DNA of 64,000 bases from Cellulosimicrobium cellulans (GCF_024124905.1 NZ_JAMXST010000002.1:248001-312000); one strand, 5' to 3'; shown: positions 1-9,081, numbered from the stretch's first letter. Notes: generated by a model not told the origin, from the sequence alone. Translations and numbers: made by a program.

Positions 1-606
1 CGCGCGGGCGGGGAGGTCGTGCGCACGGCACGCTGCGGCGACGACGCCGCGCGGTTCGCCGCCGTGCTCGCCGAGGCGACCGCGGTCGCAGACCTCGTCG
101 TCACGTCGGGCGGCGTGTCGCAGGGCGCGTACGAGGTGGTCAAGGACGTGCTCGGGGGCCCCGGTGCCGTCGCCGGTCAGGACGCCGGTCGGGAGGTCGG
201 CCGGGCGACGTCGCCGGGCGTCACGTTCCGGTCGGTCGCGATGCAGCCCGGCGGGCCGCAGGGGTTCGGCACCGTGCACGGGACGCCCGTGCTCACGTTC
301 CCCGGCAACCCGGTGAGCGCCCAGGTGTCGTTCGCGATGTTCCTGCGCGAGCCGCTCGAGCGGGCGGCGGGTCTGCCCGGGGCCGAGCGCGTGCGCACGG
401 CGGTCCTCGCCGAGCCGCTGACCTCGCCCGCGGGGAAGCGACAGCTCCTGCGCGGCGCGACCGGCCCCGACGGCACGGTCCGGGTCGTCGGGGGAGCGGG
501 GTCGCACCTCGTCGCGTCGATGGCGCGGGCGGACGTGCTCGTGGACGTGCCCGCCGACGTGACAGAGTGGGCCGCCGGGACCGAGGTGGAGGTACGAGAG
601 CTGTGA
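1..606 (+). CDS. moeA: Molybdopterin molybdotransferase MoeA, C-terminal part
   Basis: C-terminal 201 residues of MoeA, the cytoplasmic enzyme that inserts molybdate into adenylylated molybdopterin in the last step of molybdenum cofactor (Moco) synthesis. The window opens inside the gene; the frame is open from base 1, so any apparent start (GTG at 19) is internal. The end of the MoCF/molybdopterin-binding domain is visible as SGGVSQGAYEVVKDVL (about fragment residues 36-51), followed by the FPGNPVSA motif (about 100-107) and the small C-terminal domain. Its TGA overlaps the GTG of moaE (GTGA), so the two are translationally coupled. The missing N-terminal half lies left of the window. Confidence 0.93.
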   Translation, partial: RAGGEVVRTARCGDDAARFAAVLAEATAVADLVVTSGGVSQGAYEVVKDVLGGPGAVAGQDAGREVGRATSPGVTFRSVAMQPGGPQGFGTVHGTPVLTFPGNPVSAQVSFAMFLREPLERAAGLPGAERVRTAVLAEPLTSPAGKRQLLRGATGPDGTVRVVGGAGSHLVASMARADVLVDVPADVTEWAAGTEVEVREL

Positions 607-1070
607 GCGAGACGCAGGGCGAGTCCCCGGGGGCGGCCCAGGGCGGGGCGTCCGAGGACGTGAGCCGCGTGACGACGGACGTGCTCGACGACGCGGTGTC
701 GCGCGCCGTCGAGGACGCGGTCGCGGGCCCCGAGTGCGGCGCCGTCGTGACGTTCCGCGGCGTGGTCCGCGACGTCGACGGCGGCCGTGGCGTGACCCGG
801 CTCGACTACGAGGCGCACCCCGACGCGACCGCGGTGATCCGACGGTGCGTGGCCGGTGTGGCGGCCGAGACCGGGCTGCGCGTCGCCGCCGTCCACCGGT
901 ACGGGACCCTGGGGATCGGCGACGTGGCGCTCGTCGCGTCGGCGGCCGCGGGTCACCGCCGTGAGGCGTTCGAGGCGTGCTCGCTGCTCGTCGAGCGCAT
1001 CAAGGCGGAGGTGCCGATCTGGAAGCGGCAGCACTTCGACGACGGCGTCTCGGAGTGGGTCGGGCTGTAG
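603..1070 (+). CDS. moaE: Molybdopterin synthase catalytic subunit MoaE
   Basis: 155-residue large subunit of molybdopterin synthase, which with thiocarboxylated MoaD adds the dithiolene sulfurs to cyclic pyranopterin monophosphate. The family core is clear: VTFRGVVRDVDGG near the N-terminus, LDYEAHPDA, VHRYGTLGIGDVA, and the C-terminal IKAEVPIWKRQ carrying the catalytic lysines. The GTG start at 603 overlaps the moeA stop, which decides it; the first 25 or so residues (SETQGESPGAAQGGASED) are an extra low-complexity lead-in compared with usual MoaE. MoaD is not in the window. A strong hairpin follows 43 bases after the stop. Confidence 0.93.
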   Translation: MSETQGESPGAAQGGASEDVSRVTTDVLDDAVSRAVEDAVAGPECGAVVTFRGVVRDVDGGRGVTRLDYEAHPDATAVIRRCVAGVAAETGLRVAAVHRYGTLGIGDVALVASAAAGHRREAFEACSLLVERIKAEVPIWKRQHFDDGVSEWVGL

Positions 1071-1112
1071 CGGACCGCGCTCCGGCCACGCCGCCGAACG
1101 GGCCGGCGAACG

Positions 1113-1172
1113 ACGAGAGGCGAGAAGTGGCCCCCGGCTCGGGCCGGGGAGGGACCACTTCTCGCCTCTCGT
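1113..1172. terminator. 18-bp perfect hairpin, bidirectional terminator
   Basis: Perfect 18-bp inverted repeat: left arm 1113-1130 (ends GCGAGAAGTGG), right arm 1155-1172, 24-base GC-rich loop. It lies between moaE (+) and a leftward small gene (1268-1549), so it can end both transcripts. No U-tract follows, as is common in high-GC actinobacteria. The rest of 1071-1267 shows nothing I can name. Confidence 0.7.
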
Positions 1173-1267
1173 GCGTCGGGCTGCGGATCCGCCATGCGAC
1201 GACGATGTCGGGCGGGACGCTCCCGGTCTCGCGCTCGTCGCGCGGACCGTGGGTGGGTCGGGTCGGG

Positions 1268-1549
1268 TCAGCGCGTGGTGGGGCGGTTGTCGAGCAGCAT
1301 GCCGATGCCCAGACCGACGGCGGTGCCGAGGACGAGGCCGAACCAGCTCAGCACGACGGTCCCGACGACGGCGCCGATCGCCGCGCCGAGGACGCTCTTG
1401 GTCCCGGCCTTCCAGCTCCCGGAGCGCTCGTCGGTGCGGTAGATCGGCAGCGCGGAGGTGGTGTTGTCCGGCGTCGCCGTGGGCGCGTCGGAGGGTGAGT
1501 TCGCGGGGCGATTGAGGGGTGCAGGGGAGATCGTCGTCACGGCATCCAT
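1268..1549 (-). CDS. Small glycine-zipper membrane protein, function unknown
   Basis: 93 residues if translation begins at ATG 1549 (MDAVTTISPAPL); an upstream in-frame start at 1606 would add 19 basic residues and looks less likely. The N-terminal half is Ser/Pro/Thr-rich and polar. The C-terminal half, from about residue 48, is one long hydrophobic stretch with glycine-zipper spacing (GAAIGAVVGTVVLSWFGLVL, then GTAVGLGIGML), enough for two short membrane helices. The family is not recognised. It sits alone between moaE and moaA, both on different transcripts, so context gives no job; linkage to Moco synthesis may be incidental. Confidence 0.6.
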   Translation of the reverse strand: MDAVTTISPAPLNRPANSPSDAPTATPDNTTSALPIYRTDERSGSWKAGTKSVLGAAIGAVVGTVVLSWFGLVLGTAVGLGIGMLLDNRPTTR

Positions 1550-1634
1550 GGTAGGAAGGCCCGTCCCGCGTGACCTGGGCAGACGCGTCGCGGTGACCGG
1601 CTTCACCCTATGATCTGCGCCACCGTCGCGACGC

Positions 1635-2741
1635 TCAGCCGCCGATCGCGCCCATGCTGCGCGACGTCGGCGCGAACGCGTCGGCGGCGAGCGTCGGGGC
1701 GTCGCTGCCGTGGGCGAGCGGCTTGCGCCACATGGCGCCCTGCCACGCGCGGGCGAGGGCGTCGTCGCGCTCGTCCTCGGCGAGGTCCGTGGAGCGCAGG
1801 ATCGCGCGCAGGTCGGTCTCGTCGTCGCCGAAGAGGCACGACCGGACCGTGCCCTCGGCGGTGAGGCGCGTGCGGTCGCACGCGCCGCAGAACGAGCGCG
1901 TGACGGACGCGATGATCCCGACGGTCTGGGGTCCGCCGTCGACGAGCCACTCCTCGGCGGGTGCGGACGGGTCGTCGCGGCCGACCTCGAGCAGGTCGAA
2001 GCGCGTGCCGATTACCGCGAGCAGGTCCGTCGCGGAGACGAGGTCGTCGCGCGTCCAGTGCCCGTCGGCGTCGAGCGGCATCTGCTCGATGAAGCGCAGG
2101 TGGCACCCGTGGTCGACCGCCCAGGCGAGCAGGTCGGCGGCGCCCGCGAGCGTCTCGGGCATGAGGACCGCGTTGAGCTTGACGGGCGCGAGCCCGGCGG
2201 CGAGCGCGGCCCGGATGCCGGCGAGCACGTCGGGCAGCCGGTCACGGCGTGTGAGCCGCGCGAAGTCCTCGCGGTCCACGGAGTCGAGGGAGATGTTCAC
2301 GCGGTCGAGGCCGGCGGCGACGAGCTCGTGGACGCGCTTGTCGAGCCCGATCGCGTTGGTCGTCAGCGAGAGCGACACGTCGGGCGCGGCCGCGCGCGTG
2401 GCGCGCAGGATGTCCGCGAGGTCGCGGCGCATGAGCGGCTCCCCGCCCGTGAACCGGACGTCGGTGATCCCGAGCCGGCCGACGGCCACGCGCACGACCC
2501 GGCCGATCTCGGCAGGTGTGAGGAGGTCGTCGCGCGGGATCGCGGGGAGGCCCTCGGCGGGCATGCAGTAGGTGCAGCGCAGCGAGCACTTCTCGGTGAT
2601 CGAGATCCGCAGGTCGCGTGCGACGCGGCCGTAGCGGTCGACGAGCGCCTCGGTCGCGGGGCGGCCCGGGGCGAGGTCGGTCGAGGCGTCCGTGGGCGCG
2701 CCCGACCGCAGCCTGGGCATCCCGAGCGAGACCGCGGTCAT
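1635..2741 (-). CDS. moaA: GTP 3',8-cyclase MoaA (radical SAM)
   Basis: 368-residue radical-SAM enzyme that, with MoaC, turns GTP into cyclic pyranopterin monophosphate, the first committed Moco step. Visible: the N-terminal 4Fe-4S motif [14 protein letters not shown] with Cys52, Cys56 and Cys59; [10 protein letters not shown], the SAM-binding GGEP motif; a second cluster site in [11 protein letters not shown] and RSCLFGDD near the C-terminus; and the terminal Gly-Gly typical of MoaA. Length is slightly above the usual 330-340 because of a 30-residue N-terminal extension. It diverges from the xdhC operon across 260 bp, so Moco synthesis and a Moco enzyme share a regulatory region. Confidence 0.95.
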   Translation of the reverse strand: MTAVSLGMPRLRSGAPTDASTDLAPGRPATEALVDRYGRVARDLRISITEKCSLRCTYCMPAEGLPAIPRDDLLTPAEIGRVVRVAVGRLGITDVRFTGGEPLMRRDLADILRATRAAAPDVSLSLTTNAIGLDKRVHELVAAGLDRVNISLDSVDREDFARLTRRDRLPDVLAGIRAALAAGLAPVKLNAVLMPETLAGAADLLAWAVDHGCHLRFIEQMPLDADGHWTRDDLVSATDLLAVIGTRFDLLEVGRDDPSAPAEEWLVDGGPQTVGIIASVTRSFCGACDRTRLTAEGTVRSCLFGDDETDLRAILRSTDLAEDERDDALARAWQGAMWRKPLAHGSDAPTLAADAFAPTSRSMGAIGG

Positions 2742-2775
2742 GGCCCGATCGTAGACGTTCCCGGTGCGCGACCCG

Positions 2776-2803
2776 TGACCCGGGCGACACCGCGTGCTAG
2801 CGT
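2776..2803 (+). promoter_or_regulatory. Candidate promoter of the xdhC operon
   Basis: A -10-like TAGCGT at 2798-2803 lies 16 bases after a -35-like TGACCC at 2776-2781. Transcription would begin near 2810, leaving a leader of about 190 bases before xdhC. Directly after it is a palindrome TGGAAGT-GA-ACTTCCA (2817-2832), which could be an operator or part of the leader RNA fold. Confidence 0.4.
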
Positions 2804-2809
2804 GGAGTC

Positions 2810-3001
2810 CGTCGAGTGGAAGTGAACTTCCATTCAGCGGAACACCTCTCCTCCCGTGGGAGAGCAGTCCAAGGGCGGATTCAAGCCCTGTGTTTCCGGC
2901 GCGTCACGGCCGACGCGACCTCGGACACGCAGGGGACTCACCGCAAGGGTTCACTGGAAGGACGCCGGTTCGCCGGCACCCTGGCGGAAGCGAGGCCCAC
3001 G
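2810..3001 (+). ncRNA. Structured 5' leader of the xanthine dehydrogenase operon, candidate riboswitch
   Basis: The 190 bases before xdhC contain no gene but many nested pairings. A closing stem can form between AGTGAAC (2821-2827) and GTTCACT (2949-2955). Inside it GGAACAC (2839-2845) pairs with GTGTTTCC (2890-2897, one bulge) and encloses two hairpins: CTCTCC/GGAGAG (2846-2851/2859-2864) and AGGGC/GCCCT (2872-2876/2885-2889). Next come GCGTC/GACGC (2901-2905/2912-2916) and a CC-GCAA-GG tetraloop (2941-2948). Downstream is a GCCGG-UUCG-CCGGC hairpin (2964-2977), then the start region. TGGAAG at 2955-2960 can compete for CTTCCA at 2827-2832, giving a possible switch. A Moco-sensing role is suggested only by the neighbours; I could not match it to a known riboswitch consensus. 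Confidence 0.45.
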
Positions 3002-4354
3002 ATGCTCCAGATCGTCGACCAGCTCGCCCCGTGGCTCGGCCCGGGGCAGCCCCCGTTCGCCGTCGCGACGGTGGTCGCGGCGTCCGGCTCCGTGCCGCGA
3101 CCGGTCGGCACCGCGATGGCCGTGCGCGCCGACGGCGCGGTCCTCGGCAGCCTGTCCGGCGGGTGCGTCGAGGGCGCGGTGCACGCCGCCGCGCTCGACG
3201 CGATCACCTCGGGCGCGAGCCACCGCGAGACGTTCGGCTACAGCGACGACGACGCGTTCGCCGTCGGGCTGAGCTGCGGCGGCACGCTCGACGTCCACGT
3301 CCAGCCCGTCTTCCCGGGGGACGACGCCGCCCGGGTGCTCGCCGCGCTGGCGGCCCCGTCCGACGGCGGAGCGCGCGCGGGCGCGGACGCCCTGCCGCGT
3401 CCTGGCACGGGTTCGTCCGACGGCGACGCCGAGGCCGCCGGGCGCGGGGGCGCGGCGCTCGTGCGCCGGATCGACGGCGCGCAGCGCACCGCGGTCCTCG
3501 TCGACGACCCCGGCGCCGCGGACGAGCGGAGCGTCGCCCGGGCGCTGCGGGACCTGGTGGGTCCGGCCGCGCTCGACGCCGCGGCGGCGCAGGTGGTCGC
3601 CGTGCTGCGCGCGGGCGGCACGGCGACGGTCCACGCGGCGCACGGAGCGCCGCGGGTCTCGGCGCCCGGCGCGGCGCCCGACCCGGTGAACGGCGCAGCG
3701 ACGCCAGGCGGCGGGGCCGCGTGCGACGAGACCGAGCCCGTCACGCTGCTCGTCGAGACCCGCCTTCCCGCGCCGCGCTTCCTCGTGTGCGGGGCCAACG
3801 ACTTCGCCGGCGCGCTCGTGCGGCACGTGCGGCTCCTCGGCTACCGCGTGACCCTCGTCGACGCGCGCGAGGTGTTCGCGGACCCCCGGCGCTTCCCGGA
3901 GGCGGAGGTCGTCGTCGAGTGGCCGGACCGGTACCTCGCCGCCGAGGCCGCCGCCGGTCGCGTCGACGCGCGGACGGCCGTCGCGGTCCTCACGCACGAC
4001 GCCAAGTTCGACGTGCCGCTGCTGCGCCTCGCGCTCGACCTGCCGCTCGCGTACGTCGGGGCGATGGGCTCGCGCCGCTCGCACGCGCAGCGCGTCGCCG
4101 CGCTGCGCACGGAGGGCGTGACCGAGGCGGCGCTCGCGCGGCTCCGCTCGCCCATCGGCCTCGACCTCGGGGCAGTGACCCCCGAGGAGGTCGCCGTCTC
4201 GATCACCGCGGAGCTCGTCGCGACCCGGCACGGCCGGGCCGCCGTCGTCCCGCTGAGCGGCACCGACGGACCGATCCACGCCGACCCTCCCGTCGCGTCG
4301 TCCGACCCCCACCCCGCGGCCGTGGCCGCGCCGATCCCCGAGGAGGCCTCCTGA
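3002..4354 (+). CDS. xdhC: XdhC/CoxI-family molybdenum-enzyme maturation factor
   Basis: 450-residue cytoplasmic factor of the XdhC/CoxI family, which binds Moco, promotes its sulfuration and delivers it to xanthine-dehydrogenase-type enzymes. N-terminal XdhC_CoxI domain: ASGSVPRPVGTAMAVRADG and GSLSGGCVEGAV (about residues 24-60), with a second conserved FGYSDDDAFAVGLSCGG. C-terminal XdhC Rossmann domain begins at LVCGANDFAGALVRH (about 261) and includes VAVLTHDAKFD and YVGAMGSRRSHAQR. Ala/Gly-rich linkers at about 125-165 and 220-245 make it longer than typical. ATG 3002 is chosen because upstream in-frame codons run through the structured leader. Its TGA overlaps the ATG of the next gene (TGATG). 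Confidence 0.9.
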   Translation: MLQIVDQLAPWLGPGQPPFAVATVVAASGSVPRPVGTAMAVRADGAVLGSLSGGCVEGAVHAAALDAITSGASHRETFGYSDDDAFAVGLSCGGTLDVHVQPVFPGDDAARVLAALAAPSDGGARAGADALPRPGTGSSDGDAEAAGRGGAALVRRIDGAQRTAVLVDDPGAADERSVARALRDLVGPAALDAAAAQVVAVLRAGGTATVHAAHGAPRVSAPGAAPDPVNGAATPGGGAACDETEPVTLLVETRLPAPRFLVCGANDFAGALVRHVRLLGYRVTLVDAREVFADPRRFPEAEVVVEWPDRYLAAEAAAGRVDARTAVAVLTHDAKFDVPLLRLALDLPLAYVGAMGSRRSHAQRVAALRTEGVTEAALARLRSPIGLDLGAVTPEEVAVSITAELVATRHGRAAVVPLSGTDGPIHADPPVASSDPHPAAVAAPIPEEAS

Positions 4355-5229
4355 TGGACCTGAGCACCGTCACCGACCTCGTCCCGACCGTCGACCCCGG
4401 TGAGTGGCGCGAGGGCGACGCCTGGCTCGCGGGCGGCACCGTCCTGTTCTCCTACGGCAGCCAGACGCTGCGGCGCCTGCTCGACGTGACGAGCGCCGGC
4501 TGGCCCGCGCTCGTGGTCACCGACGACGGTCTCGAGATCGCCGCGACGTGCACGGTCGCCGAGCTGTGGGCGTTCGAGGAGAGCCCGCAGGCCGCGCCCG
4601 TGCGCGAGCGCTGGACCGCGCTCGACCTGGTGCGCCCGTGCTGCGACAGCTTCGTCGCGTCCTTCAAGATCTGGAACACCTCGACGGTCGGCGGCAACGT
4701 CTGCACGTCCCTCCCGGCCGGGCCGATGATCTCCCTCACGGCCGCGCTCGACGGCGTCGCCGAGGTCTGGGGTCCGGGCGGCACCCGCCGGGAGCAGCCG
4801 GTCGCCGAGCTCGTCACGGGAGAGCTGACCAACACGCTCGCGCCGGGCGAGCTCCTGCGCGCGATCCGTGTGCCCGACCACGCGCTGCGGTCGCGCACCG
4901 CGTTCCGGCGCCTGTCCCTCTCGAACCTCGGGCGCTCGGGCGTCCTGCTGATCGGGCGGGTCGACCCGCCCGACGCCGGGGGCGGGCTCGTCCTCACCGT
5001 CACCGCCTCGACGCGGCGGCCCGTGCAGCTCCGGTTCGCCGCCGACACCCTGCCCACGGCGGCCGGGCTCGCCGCGGCGCTCGACGCCGCGATCCCGACC
5101 GACCTCTACCACGACGACATCCACGGCCTGCCCGCGTGGCGGCGGGACATGACCTACCGCCTCGGCGAGGAGATCCGCTCCGAGCTCCTCTCCGAGCTCG
5201 GCGGCGGCACGGACGGAGACCCCCGATGA
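4354..5229 (+). CDS. Xanthine dehydrogenase family FAD-binding subunit
   Basis: 291-residue FAD subunit of a molybdenum hydroxylase (CoxM/XdhB-FAD family), which passes electrons from the 2Fe-2S centres to FAD and then to an acceptor. The two FAD loops of the family are visible in variant form: [14 protein letters not shown] (about 21-34) and [16 protein letters not shown] (about 111-126), followed by the CO-dehydrogenase flavoprotein C-terminal domain around [22 protein letters not shown]. It overlaps xdhC by one base upstream and the next gene by four bases (ATGA) downstream, so the three are coupled in one operon and make one enzyme complex. Confidence 0.9.
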   Translation: MDLSTVTDLVPTVDPGEWREGDAWLAGGTVLFSYGSQTLRRLLDVTSAGWPALVVTDDGLEIAATCTVAELWAFEESPQAAPVRERWTALDLVRPCCDSFVASFKIWNTSTVGGNVCTSLPAGPMISLTAALDGVAEVWGPGGTRREQPVAELVTGELTNTLAPGELLRAIRVPDHALRSRTAFRRLSLSNLGRSGVLLIGRVDPPDAGGGLVLTVTASTRRPVQLRFAADTLPTAAGLAAALDAAIPTDLYHDDIHGLPAWRRDMTYRLGEEIRSELLSELGGGTDGDPR

Positions 5230-8210
5230 CCGCGATCGACCCTCGCCCGACCCCGCCCGTCTCGATCGACGGCCGTACGGCGTCGACCGAGCCGCGCGCG
5301 GGCCAGTGCCTGCGCACGTACCTGCGCGAGCAGGGGGCGCTCGGCGTCAAGAAGGGCTGCGACGGCGGCGACTGCGGCGCGTGCACGGTCCACGTCGACG
5401 GCGTCCCCGTGCACTCGTGCGTCTACCCCGCGCGGCGCGCGGCCGGTCACGAGGTGACGACGATCCAGGGGCTCGCGGCGACGTCGTGCCCGGGCGGTGC
5501 CGGAGGGGACGAGGCGGCGGGCGCGTGCGACCACGACCCCCACGGCCCGCAGGAGGCGCTGCACCCGGTGCAGCAGCAGTTCCTCGACGCGCAGGGGTTC
5601 CAGTGCGGTTTCTGCACGGCGGGGATGATCATGACCGCCGCGACGTTCGACGACGCGCAGCGCGCGAACCTGCCGCGCAACCTCAAGGGGAACCTGTGCC
5701 GCTGCACCGGCTACCGCGCGATCGAGGACGCCGTCCTCGGCCGCGGCGACACGACCGGGACCGCCCGGGGCACGGGGGAGCGCACGCCGTCGGGCGGTGA
5801 CCACGCCTCTACCTCGGTGGACCACGCCTCTACCTCGGCGGACCAGGGTTCTCCCTCGCGTGACCAGGTCTCTCCCTCGGCGTTCGGGCGGGACGTGCCC
5901 GCGCCGGCCGGGCGCGGGGTCGTCACCGGGACGGTGCGGTACACGCTCGACGTGGACCCGGCCGACTACCCGGGCCTGCTCCACCTCAAGCTCGTGCGGT
6001 CGCCGCACGCGCACGCGCGGGTCGTCGCGATCGACGCGTCGGCGGCGCTCGCGGTGCCGGGCGTGCACGCCGTGCTCACGCACGAGGACGCGCCCACGAC
6101 CCGGTTCTCGACCGCGCAGCACGAGCTGTTCACCGACGACCCCGACGACACGCGGGTCCTCGACGACGTCGTGCGGCACGTCGGGCAGCGCGTCGCGGCC
6201 GTCGTCGCGGACACGGTCGCGGCGGCCGAGGAGGGCGTGCGGCGGGTGCGCGTCGAGTACGAGGTGCTGCCCGCCGTCGTCGATCCCGAGGACGCGATGA
6301 CGCCCGGCGCGCCGCTCGTCCACCCCGAGCTCGACGCCGCCGACGCGCGCGTCTCGCGGCCCGAGGCGAACGTCGTCGCCGAGGTGCACTCCGAGCTCGG
6401 CGACGTCGAGCGCGGCCTCGCGGAGGCCGACGTCGTGCACGAGGCCACCTACCGCACCCATCGCGTGCAGCACGCGGCGCTCGAGACGCACTGCGCCATC
6501 GCGTCGCTCGACGACGACGGCCGGCTCGTCGTGCGGTCGTCCACCCAGGTCCCGTTCCTCGCGCGGCGCCACCTCGCGCGCGTGCTCGACCTCGACCCGG
6601 AGCGCGTGCGCGTGCACTGCGAGCGCGTGGGCGGCGGGTTCGGCGGCAAGCAGGAGGTGCTCACCGAGGACGTCGCGGCGCTCGCGACGCTGCGGCTCGG
6701 GCGGCCCGTCCAGCTCGAGCTGACCCGCACCGAGCAGTTCGTGGGCACGACGACGCGCCACCCGTTCCGCATCCGGGTGCGCGCGGGCGCGCGACGGGAC
6801 GGGACGCTCACGGCGCTGCACCTCGACGTGCTCAGCAACACGGGCGCGTACGGGAACCACGGCCCGGGCGTCATGTTCCACGGGTGCGGCGAGTCGCTCG
6901 CGGTGTACCGGTGCGAGAACAAGAAGGTCGACGCCCACTGCGTCTACACGAACACGGTGCCCGCGGGAGCGTTCCGCGGGTACGGGCTGTCGCAGATGAT
7001 CTTCGCCGTCGAGTCCGCCGTCGACGAGCTCGCGCGGCAGCTCGGCATGGACCCGCTCGAGCTGCGGCGCCGCAACGTCGTGCGCGACGGCGACCCCATG
7101 CTCTCCACGCACCCGACGCCCGAGGAGGACGTGCTCTACGGCAGCTACGGGCTCGACCAGTGCCTCGACCTGGCCGCCGACGCGCTCGCGCGCGGCCGGG
7201 CGCGCGACGTCGCCGCGTACGGGGCAGGTGCGGGGTCGGGGCCGGGCACGCTCCCGGACCTCGGCCCCGAGTGGGGCGTCGGCGAGGGCACCGCGCTGTC
7301 CATGATCGACACCGTCCCGCCCCGCGGGCACTACTCCCACGCGCGTGTGCGGCTGCGGCCGGACGGGGTCGTCGAGGCCGAGGTCGGGACCGCCGAGTTC
7401 GGCAACGGCACGACGACCGTCCACGCGCAGCTCGTCGCGAGCGCGCTCGGGCAGGACGCCGCCGACGTCGTCGTGCGGCAGTCCGACACCGACCTCGTCG
7501 AGCACGACACCGGCGCGTTCGGGTCGACCGGGACCGTCGTCGCGGGCAAGGCGTCGCTCGCCGCCGCGCAGGACCTCGCGGAGGCCGTGCTCAAGGTCGC
7601 GGCCGGGATGGCGGGCGCGGCGCCGGGGGACTGCCGGCTCGTGCCCGGAGGCGTCGACTGCGCCGGGACGCTCCTGCCCCTCGCCGACGTCGCGCGGGCC
7701 GCGGCCGACGCCGGGATCGAGCTCGTCGCCGAGGGCCGCTGGGGCGGCACGCCGCGCTCCGTCGCGTTCAACGTCCACGGCTTCCGGGTCGCGGTGCACC
7801 GCGGGACGGGCGAGATCCGCATCCTCCAGTCCGTCCAGGCCGCCGACGCCGGCGAGGTCGTCAACCCGCGCCAGTGCCGCGGCCAGGTCGAGGGCGGCAT
7901 CGCGCAGGCCCTCGGCGCCGCGCTCTACGAGAACGTGATCGTCGACGACACCGGTCGCGTGACGACCGACATCTTCCGCCAGTACCACCTGCCCACCTTC
8001 GCGGACACCCCGCGCAGCGAGGTCTACTTCGCGCGGACGTCGGACACGGTCGGGCCGATGGGCGCGAAGTCGATGAGCGAGAGCCCGTTCAACCCGGTGG
8101 CCCCCGCGCTCGCCAACGCGATCCGTGCCGCGACGGGCGTGCGCTTCACGGAGCTCCCGCTCGCCCGCGACCGCGTCTACCTGGGCATCAAGGCCGCCAC
8201 CACCCCCTGA
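5226..8210 (+). CDS. Fused 2Fe-2S and molybdopterin subunit of xanthine dehydrogenase family enzyme
   Basis: 994-residue hydroxylase holding two subunits that are often separate. Residues 1-175 are the 2Fe-2S part: [18 protein letters not shown] for the plant-ferredoxin cluster and QCGFCTAGM plus [10 protein letters not shown] for the second cluster. Residues from about 220 are the molybdopterin part: [15 protein letters not shown], the GGGFGGKQE pterin loop, AFRGYG, and near the C-terminus [20 protein letters not shown] with Glu952 at the position of the catalytic base. The likely substrate is hypoxanthine/xanthine, but related purine or aldehyde hydroxylases cannot be excluded. The junction (residues 192-219) is built from four heptads encoded by a 21-base DNA repeat that also occurs in intergenic sites. 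The ATG overlaps the FAD-subunit stop. Confidence 0.9.
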   Translation: MTAIDPRPTPPVSIDGRTASTEPRAGQCLRTYLREQGALGVKKGCDGGDCGACTVHVDGVPVHSCVYPARRAAGHEVTTIQGLAATSCPGGAGGDEAAGACDHDPHGPQEALHPVQQQFLDAQGFQCGFCTAGMIMTAATFDDAQRANLPRNLKGNLCRCTGYRAIEDAVLGRGDTTGTARGTGERTPSGGDHASTSVDHASTSADQGSPSRDQVSPSAFGRDVPAPAGRGVVTGTVRYTLDVDPADYPGLLHLKLVRSPHAHARVVAIDASAALAVPGVHAVLTHEDAPTTRFSTAQHELFTDDPDDTRVLDDVVRHVGQRVAAVVADTVAAAEEGVRRVRVEYEVLPAVVDPEDAMTPGAPLVHPELDAADARVSRPEANVVAEVHSELGDVERGLAEADVVHEATYRTHRVQHAALETHCAIASLDDDGRLVVRSSTQVPFLARRHLARVLDLDPERVRVHCERVGGGFGGKQEVLTEDVAALATLRLGRPVQLELTRTEQFVGTTTRHPFRIRVRAGARRDGTLTALHLDVLSNTGAYGNHGPGVMFHGCGESLAVYRCENKKVDAHCVYTNTVPAGAFRGYGLSQMIFAVESAVDELARQLGMDPLELRRRNVVRDGDPMLSTHPTPEEDVLYGSYGLDQCLDLAADALARGRARDVAAYGAGAGSGPGTLPDLGPEWGVGEGTALSMIDTVPPRGHYSHARVRLRPDGVVEAEVGTAEFGNGTTTVHAQLVASALGQDAADVVVRQSDTDLVEHDTGAFGSTGTVVAGKASLAAAQDLAEAVLKVAAGMAGAAPGDCRLVPGGVDCAGTLLPLADVARAAADAGIELVAEGRWGGTPRSVAFNVHGFRVAVHRGTGEIRILQSVQAADAGEVVNPRQCRGQVEGGIAQALGAALYENVIVDDTGRVTTDIFRQYHLPTFADTPRSEVYFARTSDTVGPMGAKSMSESPFNPVAPALANAIRAATGVRFTELPLARDRVYLGIKAATTP
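5799..5882 (+). repeat. Four in-frame copies of the 21-base repeat, encoding a heptapeptide linker
   Basis: Four tandem 21-base units (5799-5819, 5820-5840, 5841-5861, 5862-5882) inside the fusion gene. Two read GACCACGCCTCTACCTCGG plus two bases; the other two have CTCCCTC for CTACCTC. They encode [21 protein letters not shown] and DQVSPSA. Each unit is exactly seven codons, so copy number can change without a frameshift. The same unit occurs outside genes at 35448-35554, 58269-58352 and 58996-59120. Confidence 0.9.
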
Positions 8211-8263
8211 GCGCGGAGAACAGTCGCGTCCGACGCCGGTCGGCGCGACCGTCTCCCGCGCTC
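8209..8263. terminator. Bidirectional hairpin between the xdh operon and the nucleotidyltransferase gene
   Basis: GAGCGCGGAGA (8209-8219) pairs with TCTCCCGCGCTC (8252-8263, one bulge), and inside it GTCGCG (8223-8228) pairs with CGCGAC (8244-8249). The stem overlaps the stop codons of both convergent genes, so it can end both transcripts. Confidence 0.6.
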
Positions 8264-8999
8264 AGCGGGGCGTGGGGTCGTCCAGGAGGTCGAGGTCGGC
8301 CGCGGTGTCGAGGTCGCGGCCGTCGCCGGGGTGGTCGACGACGTCGACCAGGTCGGCGTGGGCGCGCAGGAAGTCGCGCGCGCCGCGGTCGCCGCGGGCG
8401 CTCGCGGCGGCGGGCCGCGCGAGCGCGGCATCGAGGACGAGCGGGTGCGCCCACCGAGGACGGTCCGCCTCCGCCGCGCGCTCCGCCCCCGCAGCGTCGT
8501 CCGCAGCGACCTCCGACCCCACCGCGCCGTGCGCCCCTGCTGCGCCCTCGGGGTCGGCCCGCCACCGCGACGCGGTCACGCGCCCGGGGCGGTGCGCGGC
8601 GAGCAGGCGCGCGACGTCGTCGGGCCCGACGCCGGGCTGGTCCACGTGCGCGACGACGACCCGGGCGGGGGCGAGGTCGAGGGCGGCGGCGACGCCGACG
8701 CGCAGGGACGACGCCATCCCGGTGGCCCAGCCGGGGTTGTCGACGACGTGCACCCTGGGCCCGTCGAGCGACGAGCCGGCTCGCACGCGCGCGGCCTCGG
8801 CGCCGAGGACCACGACGACGGCGTCGCACCCGCCCGCGAGGAGGACGGCGGTCGCGTGCTCGACGAGCGTGCCGCCGCGGTCGGGGAGCAGCGCCTTGGG
8901 CCCGCGCCCGAGCCGGGTCCCGGCCCCGGCCGCGAGCAGGACGGCGACGGTGGGCGTCGCGGTCGCGGTCGTGGTCGCGGTCGTGGGCGGGGTCGGCAC
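8262..8999 (-). CDS. MocA/MobA-like nucleotidyltransferase
   Basis: 245-residue NTP transferase of the MobA/MocA group, which transfers CMP or GMP to molybdopterin. The signature LLAAGAGTRLGRGPKALL (about residues 19-36) is the nucleotide-binding loop; VVAHVDQPGVGPDDVARLLA holds the metal-binding Asp of the second motif; a Pro/His-containing WAHPLVLD stretch follows. An Ala-rich, poorly conserved insert occupies about 155-190. GTG 8999 is chosen because longer in-frame starts run through an 18-bp palindrome at 9016-9081 that looks intergenic. It converges on the xanthine dehydrogenase operon, which fits cytidylylation of Moco for that enzyme, but related F420 or cobamide guanylyltransferases are alternatives. 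Confidence 0.75.
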   Translation of the reverse strand: MPTPPTTATTTATATPTVAVLLAAGAGTRLGRGPKALLPDRGGTLVEHATAVLLAGGCDAVVVVLGAEAARVRAGSSLDGPRVHVVDNPGWATGMASSLRVGVAAALDLAPARVVVAHVDQPGVGPDDVARLLAAHRPGRVTASRWRADPEGAAGAHGAVGSEVAADDAAGAERAAEADRPRWAHPLVLDAALARPAAASARGDRGARDFLRAHADLVDVVDHPGDGRDLDTAADLDLLDDPTPR

Positions 9000-9015
9000 C
9001 CGGCCAGGATAGGTC

Positions 9016-9081
9016 GCCGCCGAACCCGGGGTCTCTCCCCGGACGGCCGCGCCGGTGAGGAGCGACCCCGGGTTCGGCGGC
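9016..9081. repeat. 18-bp capped palindrome (GCCGAAC family)
   Basis: Perfect 18-bp inverted repeat, 9016-9033 and 9064-9081, with arms built on GCCGCCGAACCCGGGG and a 30-base spacer. It lies between the divergent nucleotidyltransferase and SPFH genes, where a terminator is not needed, so a role as a repeat element or RNA/DNA structure is possible. The same GCCGAACCCGGGG arm occurs again at 55709-55768. Confidence 0.65.

Noticed and set aside
2810-3001. Leader as a cobalamin riboswitch or selenocysteine tRNA
   Set aside because: The CCGCAAGG stretch is similar to part of the cobalamin riboswitch but the B12 box is absent; no acceptor stem or CCA-type end for a tRNA is present.
2816-3001. Upstream in-frame start of xdhC giving 62 extra residues
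   Set aside because: These codons lie within the structured leader and give a peptide unlike the XdhC N-terminus; ATG 3002 fits the family.
5154-7988. 944-residue open frame on the minus strand opposite the xanthine dehydrogenase fusion
   Set aside because: It is a codon-position shadow of the plus-strand gene in very GC-rich DNA: Arg/Val/Asp/His-rich, no family motifs and no ribosome site.
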